Source: an uncultured Arcobacter sp. (lineage in GTDB: Bacteria > Campylobacterota > Campylobacteria > Campylobacterales > Arcobacteraceae). From it: a DNA stretch of 38,183 bases. This document shows positions 33,549 to 38,183 of this stretch, one piece after another. A program made the translations under genes and the position numbers. The first letter of the stretch is position 1. The number at the start of each line of letters is the position of its first letter. The notes under the pieces were generated by a model, which was not told where the DNA came from, did no database searches, and worked only from the letters and a program-made list of their open reading frames with translations. The stretch lies in the NCBI GenBank assembly GCA_937860115.1, contig CALMBI010000024.1:1-38183 (forward strand), given 5' to 3'.

Positions 33549-34612
33549 TTGAAAAACTTTTTAAAATACTATTATTTCTATCTTTTATATACAATACTAT
33601 CCAAGCACAAACTATCAAAGATGTCTCAAATATAGTAGGAATTAGGGAAAATCAACTTATCGGGTATGGTCTTGTAGTTGGTCTTCCTGGAACTGGTGAT
33701 AAGAGTAAATTTACAATGCAATCACTCCAAAATCTCCTGAGAAACTCTTACGTAAAGATCCCAACATCTTCAATTAATTCTAAAAATATTGCTACAGTTA
33801 TGGTAACGGCAACATTGCCAGCTTTTGCTAGACAAGGGGATAAAATCAAAGTCAACGTATCTTCAATTGGGGATGCAAAATCGATCAATGGTGGAGAGCT
33901 ACTCCTTACACAATTAAAAGCAGTTGATGGAAAAGTATATGCTTTAGCTCAAGGTAATATTGTTTCAAATGCAAATAGTGCAACCACTGGTTACATCTAT
34001 GAAGGTGCATCTGTTGAAAATGAAATCAATTTTTCACTCAAAGATGAAGAATCTATAACTTTAAGTCTCTTACAAAATGATGCCAAAACAGCAGCAACTA
34101 TAGAAAAAAAGATCAATCAAACTTTCAATCAAAAGATTGCGTATGCAACTGATACAAGAACAATATTAGTAAATAAACCAAAAGATTCATCAATCGTAGG
34201 ATTTATCGCAAAAGTTGAAGGGATTGAGCTTGAGTCTGATATTCAAAAGAAAATTATCATAGATATAGCACGAGAAATAATAGTCGCAGGATCAGATATA
34301 CCAATCAAACCAATCACTGTGACTCAAAAAGATTTTACAATTAAAATCAAACAATCAAAACTAAACGAAACTGATTTCAAAGATGCTACTAAAAATGTAG
34401 GAGTTGATATAGGTGATGATGTTTCTGTTGGAAATAAACCAGTTGAGATCAATCTAAATAATGCTCTTGTGAATTCTTTGGCAGAACCAACTGTTTCAGA
34501 TCTTATGAGAGCAATGAAGATTATGAAAATCGATATTAATCAAATCATTAAGACATTAGAGATGCTAAAAGATCTTAATGCAATCGATGCAAAATTGGAG
34601 ATAATAAGATAA
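33549..34612 (+). pseudogene. flgI: flgI, flagellar P-ring protein, frameshifted at the start
   Basis: Codons from 33557 onward encode a full FlgI: signal peptide (LFKILLFLSFIYNTIQA), then IKDVSNIVGIRENQLIGYGL, VVGLPGTGDKSKFT, and the complete C-terminus to about 354 residues. FlgI is exported to form the P ring around the flagellar rod. In the coding frame a TAA lies at 33545 and no ATG, GTG or TTG occurs before the ATG at 33716, which would delete the signal peptide and N-terminal strand. A TTG at 33549 with AAAGGG ten bases ahead is the expected start but is one base out of frame; adding one A to the A5 run at 33552-33556 gives M-K-K-L-F-K. So either a deletion inactivates flgI, or the base is a sequencing error, or a rare start is used. 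The remaining frame is intact to 34612. Confidence 0.8.
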
Positions 34613-34613
34613 T

Positions 34614-35717
34614 ATGGCAGAGTTTTTAAGTCAAGATGAGATTGATGCACTTCTAGGGATCGCAGAAGATGGTAATGCCGACCTTGATGAAGTAGCGCAC
34701 TCAAAGCCTGCTACAAAAGAAAAAAGTTATACAATTTATGACTTTAAAAAACCAAATACAATTACAGTTGATCAACAAAAAGCATTTGAAGCACTCCATG
34801 AAAAACTTGTCCGTGCAGTTGTAACAAATCTTTCTTCTATGATGAGAAAAATAGTTGAAGTAAAAGTCTCTTCGATTGAACAAATGACTTATGGGGAATT
34901 TATTCTTTCGATTCCTCCAATTACTAGTTTAAATACCCTTTCAATGAAACCACTTGAAGGAAGAATTGTTATCGAGTGTAATCCAGGGATTAGTCATAAG
35001 ATCATTGCTGAATTACTTGGAAATGGGAAAAGCTATTCTCCAACAAATCAAGACAAAGAACTAACAGATCTTGAAGTTGAGATTTTAGGACATTTTTACA
35101 ATCTATTAATAACTGATTTAAAATTAACATGGGATGAGATCGCAACTATCAACTTTAAAATAGAATCACGTGATACAAATGCAAATGCTATTCAAGTTAT
35201 ATCAAACCATGAAGTTGTATTACTTGTGGTTATAGAGATCACCATTGATGATGAGATAGGAAATGTATCTATTTGTTATCCGATTGCTTATATTGAACCA
35301 CTTTTAAATAAAATCGTTACAAAACTTCTTGGAAGTGGCGGAAATAAAAAAGCAAGTAAGAGAAAAGATCTCAACACTCTCATCTCAGGTGCAAGGATGG
35401 AAGTTGAAGCTGTTTTAGCTGAAACTCACTTGAATGTACTAGAACTATTAAATCTCAAAAAAGATGATGTTGTAGTATTTAATAAAAATGCAACAAGTTC
35501 ATCAGCAAAAGTATATATCAATAAAAAAGAGAAATTTGAAGCGATAGCAGGTCTTTCAAATAATCGAAAAGCTGTACAAATTTTAACAAATGTTGACCAT
35601 GAAAAAATGGAAACACTTGAAAAACTAAAAGTACTTAGAGAAGATAGAGAGCAAAGACAAAGAGAGCAAAACGAAAGAATTGCTCGTCTTATTGAAACAA
35701 AAAACGATATATACTAA
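34614..35717 (+). CDS. fliM: Flagellar motor switch protein FliM
   Basis: A 367-residue protein. It starts MAEFLSQDEIDALLGIAEDG, the conserved CheY-binding N-terminus, then the middle CheC-like domain (YDFKKPNTITVDQQKAFEAL; GEFILSIPPITSLNTLS; CNPGISHKIIAELLGNG) and the C-terminal SpoA domain that contacts FliN (VEAVLAETHLNVLELLNLKK). It sits in the C-ring and switches rotation. It begins two bases after the flgI stop. A weak AT-rich hairpin (35721-35737) follows its stop and may end transcription from both sides. Confidence 0.97.
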   Translation: MAEFLSQDEIDALLGIAEDGNADLDEVAHSKPATKEKSYTIYDFKKPNTITVDQQKAFEALHEKLVRAVVTNLSSMMRKIVEVKVSSIEQMTYGEFILSIPPITSLNTLSMKPLEGRIVIECNPGISHKIIAELLGNGKSYSPTNQDKELTDLEVEILGHFYNLLITDLKLTWDEIATINFKIESRDTNANAIQVISNHEVVLLVVIEITIDDEIGNVSICYPIAYIEPLLNKIVTKLLGSGGNKKASKRKDLNTLISGARMEVEAVLAETHLNVLELLNLKKDDVVVFNKNATSSSAKVYINKKEKFEAIAGLSNNRKAVQILTNVDHEKMETLEKLKVLREDREQRQREQNERIARLIETKNDIY

Positions 35718-35745
35718 ATCAAAATTTATAAAATTTTTTGACTTT

Positions 35746-36657
35746 TTAATCTAATAGTTCTTTTGCTATATCAAACCGATTTGCTGTCATAAGATGAATT
35801 TTTGGATGAAATTTTTTTACCTCTTTCAGTAAACTAAAACTTAAATCCATCCCTACTTTATATTCTTCCTCTTCACCTATTTTGGAAGCGTTTGTAAGGG
35901 CATCTATCCATGTATCAGGTACATAGATCCCAGGTACATGAGAAGCTAAAAACTGAGCAGTTCTTAGTTTTGTGATAGGAAAAATCCCTAAAATAAGCTG
36001 TGAATTAGCTCTTTCATCTCTAAATTCACTTTTTGCACTATTAAATGATTCAAGAAGTGCTTTACCATTTTCGAGATCATAGATCGGCTGAGTGATAATC
36101 CCTACAGCACGATTTGCAATTTTTTTATTCATCTTTTTTTCTAAAGTTTTAAAATTTTTTGCGTATGAATTTACAACCGCAAAAGGATAAAGTGGTTTTG
36201 GAGCTATTTTAAACGGTTTTCCAGTGAAATCCATTCCATTATTAAACGAATTAATTATCTCTAGTAGAAGATTTGAATTACCCTCAAATACCCCTTTTGT
36301 ATGAGGCTGATCACTCATATGGATTGGATCACCAGTGAGAGCCAAAATAGCTCGTATGTCAAAATCGTTTCCACCAAGTAGATCACTTTGGAGTGCTATT
36401 TTATTTCTATCTCTCATTGACATTGTAGCTATTACTGGTTTTTGAAATGTTTGTTGGAGCTTTAAAGCTGCAAAAAAAGCATTGTATTTCAGTTTTGAGA
36501 GTGGATTATCAGTTGTTGAAAAACCATCAACTTTACTTGCAAGATCGTACTCTTTAATTTTTTCAATCACTCCATCAAAAGTTGGTTCATGTGATGGTGT
36601 AGTCTCTAAAGTAAGATACTCTTCATTTTGTAATTTTTCGATAAGTTTTTGAAACAT
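35746..36657 (-). CDS. MetF-like (methylenetetrahydrofolate reductase family) protein
   Basis: A 303-residue TIM-barrel protein with MTHFR features: LTLETTPSHEPTFDGVIEKI at the start with the conserved Glu, STTDNPLSK, PVIATMSMRDRNKIALQSDL, ILALTGDP (the LxGDP flavin loop, about residue 105), AVGIITQPIYD (the family's QP motif) and GIFPI. It diverges from ordinary MetF (which opens FSFEFFPPK), so it is a paralogue; partner and substrate are unknown. Such proteins occur with corrinoid methyltransferases and C1 pathways. A TACAAT at 36688-36693 would be its -10; AAAGG precedes the ATG. Confidence 0.8.
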   Translation of the reverse strand: MFQKLIEKLQNEEYLTLETTPSHEPTFDGVIEKIKEYDLASKVDGFSTTDNPLSKLKYNAFFAALKLQQTFQKPVIATMSMRDRNKIALQSDLLGGNDFDIRAILALTGDPIHMSDQPHTKGVFEGNSNLLLEIINSFNNGMDFTGKPFKIAPKPLYPFAVVNSYAKNFKTLEKKMNKKIANRAVGIITQPIYDLENGKALLESFNSAKSEFRDERANSQLILGIFPITKLRTAQFLASHVPGIYVPDTWIDALTNASKIGEEEEYKVGMDLSFSLLKEVKKFHPKIHLMTANRFDIAKELLD

Positions 36658-36687
36658 ATATAAGACAACCTTTTTTAAAATTGTGCG

Positions 36688-36693
36688 ATTGTA
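36688..36693 (-). promoter_or_regulatory. -10 element of the MetF-like gene
   Basis: TACAAT (context GGTACAATC) on the minus strand, 31 bases before the ATG, in the 107-base spacer, which holds nothing else clear except a 5-bp GTACT/AGTAC hairpin. Confidence 0.4.
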
Positions 36694-36764
36694 CCACAGA
36701 TAAGTTTTTAAGAAGCAAAAGTCGTACTGATAAGTACAGACTAAACAGATATCGTGTGAAGATT

Positions 36765-37169
36765 TTACTCTACAGTTAGTTTTCGAAATAGATGAAATTT
36801 TTCTTTTTCGAGCATCTCTTGTGTGTATTTTTTTGTAGCTTTATTACATTTATGCCAAATCCCTGATGGTAGTCGCACCTCTAATCTCTTTTTCTCTTTT
36901 AATTTTATAATCTTTTTTGGTGTCAAGATTTTTGATACAGGTGAAAAATCAACCTCTGTTAGATCAATATCACTTTTATAAAAAAGCGTTTGTTCTTTAA
37001 ATTTACCCCAACCTGGAATCCCCTCTTCAGTATAAGGTATCTCATATTCGTTTTCAAAATCTACTACAATTTTGTAGTGACTATTCTCATAAACATCTTT
37101 GATCATCCCTTTTCCAAAAACGAGCCCAAAGACGATATCCCCTTTTTTAGCATTTTCAAAATATCCCAT
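36765..37169 (-). CDS. Hypothetical protein, 134 aa, beta-barrel-like N-terminus
   Basis: A basic cytosolic protein. Residues 8-40 (KKGDIVFGLVFGKGMIKDVY, then KIVVDFENE) look like the small SH3/Tudor-type barrel seen in proteins that bind RNA polymerase or nucleic acid, with a downstream aromatic/charged segment. Beyond that I recognise no family. A strong AAGGAGG lies four bases before the ATG, so it is translated well. It stands alone between the MetF-like gene and the MCP, with no shared operon visible. Confidence 0.7.
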   Translation of the reverse strand: MGYFENAKKGDIVFGLVFGKGMIKDVYENSHYKIVVDFENEYEIPYTEEGIPGWGKFKEQTLFYKSDIDLTEVDFSPVSKILTPKKIIKLKEKKRLEVRLPSGIWHKCNKATKKYTQEMLEKEKFHLFRKLTVE

Positions 37170-37240
37170 TTTTCCTCCTTGATATTTTTGGAATTATCGC
37201 AAAAATCTGTTGCAACTTGGTAACAAAAATGTGTCAAAAT

Positions 37241-37269
37241 AAAAAAACAGGCTTTCACCTGCTTTTTTT
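37241..37269 (-). terminator. Terminator of the chemotaxis receptor gene
   Basis: GCAGG-type stem (CAGG/CCTG, extended by A/T pairs) with a 6-base loop, followed by seven T on the minus strand, 24 bases past the MCP stop. The matching A/T arms may let it work in both directions. Confidence 0.7.
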
Positions 37270-37293
37270 CTGTGCTCTTTTCAAAAAAATCTT

Positions 37294-38183
37294 TTAGAAA
37301 CTTGCCCACTCATCGTCATCATCATTTGATGCTACGATTGGTTTGATTGGTGTAGTTGAAGTTACAGCTTTTGGTATAACTGGTTTTGTAGAAGCAGCCA
37401 TTGAAGCTGATGATGTTTTTACTGCTGGTTTAGGTGTAGTTTTGAGTACAGGTGTTGGAGTATGATTATGTTTACTCATAGTTTTAGCTTGTACTGTATC
37501 TTTCCCTGTAAACTCTTTTTCATTTGCATTAGAAACAACAAGTTTAGCTATAGCATCTGTATCAACAGCAATATCATGTGTTTGAGATGCAATCGCTGCA
37601 TTTTTTTGTGTTTGTTGATCTAAAGAAGCTACTGCATCATTGATTTGATTAATCCCTTGGAGTTGCTCTTTAGAAGCGAGTTCTACATCTTTAATAATAT
37701 TGATAGTTTGTTCTATATTCTCATTAAGTGTTTCATATCCACTAATCATACTATCAGCTATTTTTTTACCATTATTTGCTTTAGTAGTTGCATTTTGAAC
37801 AAGTTTTTTAATCTCATTTGCAGCATCAGCGCTTCTTGTAGCAAGGTTTCGCACTTCCCCAGCAACAACAGCAAACCCTTTTCCAGCTTCCCCAGCTGTC
37901 GCAGCTTCAACAGCAGCATTTAAAGAGAGAATATTTGTTTGGAATGCAATTTGATCAATAATACTAATAGCTTCATTAATAGCATTTACTTCTTTATTGA
38001 TCTCATCCATAGCTTTAGTAGTTTCACTTGCAAGTGCTTTTCCTTCACTAGACGCCTCAGTCACGCTAGAAGCTAAGTTTGCCATTTTTACAATATTGGT
38101 TGTATTAGAAGAGATATTAGATGTAACTTCTTCTAATGCTGCTGCTGTTTCTTCTAAAGCTGCTGCAGCTTCGTTTGAGTTTT
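37294..38183 (-). CDS. Methyl-accepting chemotaxis protein, C-terminal half (cut by window edge)
   Basis: The frame stays open to the right edge, so the ligand-binding and membrane parts are missing. The visible 295 residues are the cytoplasmic coiled coil: Ala/Glu-rich methylation helix ([20 protein letters not shown]), the hairpin tip [20 protein letters not shown] followed by [20 protein letters not shown], which binds CheA and CheW, then the return helix. A Lys/Thr/Pro-rich linker (about 60 residues) ends in DDDDEWASF, whose last five residues resemble the NWETF pentapeptide that tethers CheR/CheB. Tip Thr replaces the usual Arg in EAARAGE, as in many Campylobacterota receptors. Confidence 0.95.
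   Translation of the reverse strand, partial: NSNEAAAALEETAAALEEVTSNISSNTTNIVKMANLASSVTEASSEGKALASETTKAMDEINKEVNAINEAISIIDQIAFQTNILSLNAAVEAATAGEAGKGFAVVAGEVRNLATRSADAANEIKKLVQNATTKANNGKKIADSMISGYETLNENIEQTINIIKDVELASKEQLQGINQINDAVASLDQQTQKNAAIASQTHDIAVDTDAIAKLVVSNANEKEFTGKDTVQAKTMSKHNHTPTPVLKTTPKPAVKTSSASMAASTKPVIPKAVTSTTPIKPIVASNDDDDEWASF

Noticed and set aside
37103-37309. 68-aa minus-strand frame between the MCP and the 134-aa gene
   Set aside because: It runs through the terminator and into both neighbours, without a ribosome site or conserved look.

Overview
The window is an AT-rich chromosomal segment of a Campylobacterota (former Epsilonproteobacteria) bacterium, most likely Arcobacteraceae. 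The evidence is the protein style (HQW-type histidine kinase, EF-Tu, RpoB/RpoC and MCP sequences), separate rather than fused rpoB and rpoC, frequent TTG/GTG starts, and the gene order tuf-rpmG-tRNA-Trp-secE-nusG-rplKAJL-rpoBC with a tRNA cluster upstream and murD-mraY/gpmI beside it. Species cannot be fixed from the sequence alone.

Layout. 1-1500 (minus): a tight operon of LMW-PTP-like phosphatase, Nudix hydrolase, a 74-aa unknown and a RelE/ParE-type toxin-antitoxin pair, with toxin cut by the window edge. 1639-3928 (plus): DEAD-box RNA helicase, riboflavin synthase (ribE), and an easily missed 54-aa membrane protein. 3934-6430: a short accessory stretch holding a sensor histidine kinase broken by one nonsense codon and one frameshift, and a secreted metzincin protease whose C-terminus appears cut off by another in-frame TAA. 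6489-11772 (minus): purE, a three-part lysophospholipid transporter/acyltransferase/acyl-ACP synthetase fusion, and a U32-family (TrhP-like) protein.

11922-26074 (minus) is the transcription/translation core: five tRNAs (Phe, Thr, Tyr, Gly, Thr), tuf, rpmG, tRNA-Trp, secE, nusG, rplK, rplA, rplJ, rplL, rpoB, rpoC. The spacers carry hairpins at the points where expression should be stepped down or processed: before tuf, after rpmG, nusG/rplK, an L10-leader-like segment before rplJ, and an attenuator plus a second hairpin before rpoB. The tRNA-Phe acceptor stem contains a U4-C69 mismatch.

26170-28401 (minus): murD and mraY for peptidoglycan precursors. 28471-35717 (plus): a mixed operon of gpmI, a lone ABC ATPase, PBP1A, a DUF234-like protein, flgI (whose start is frameshifted as sequenced) and fliM. 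35746-37169 (minus): a MetF-like protein and a small unknown. 37294-38183 (minus): the signalling half of a methyl-accepting chemotaxis protein ending in a CheR-tether-like pentapeptide, truncated by the window edge.

No CRISPR array, insertion sequence, prophage or clearly new system was seen. The most useful oddities are the decay-type lesions (histidine kinase, protease tail, flgI start, tRNA-Phe). They are either true mutations or sequence errors; raw reads or a close relative would settle which.
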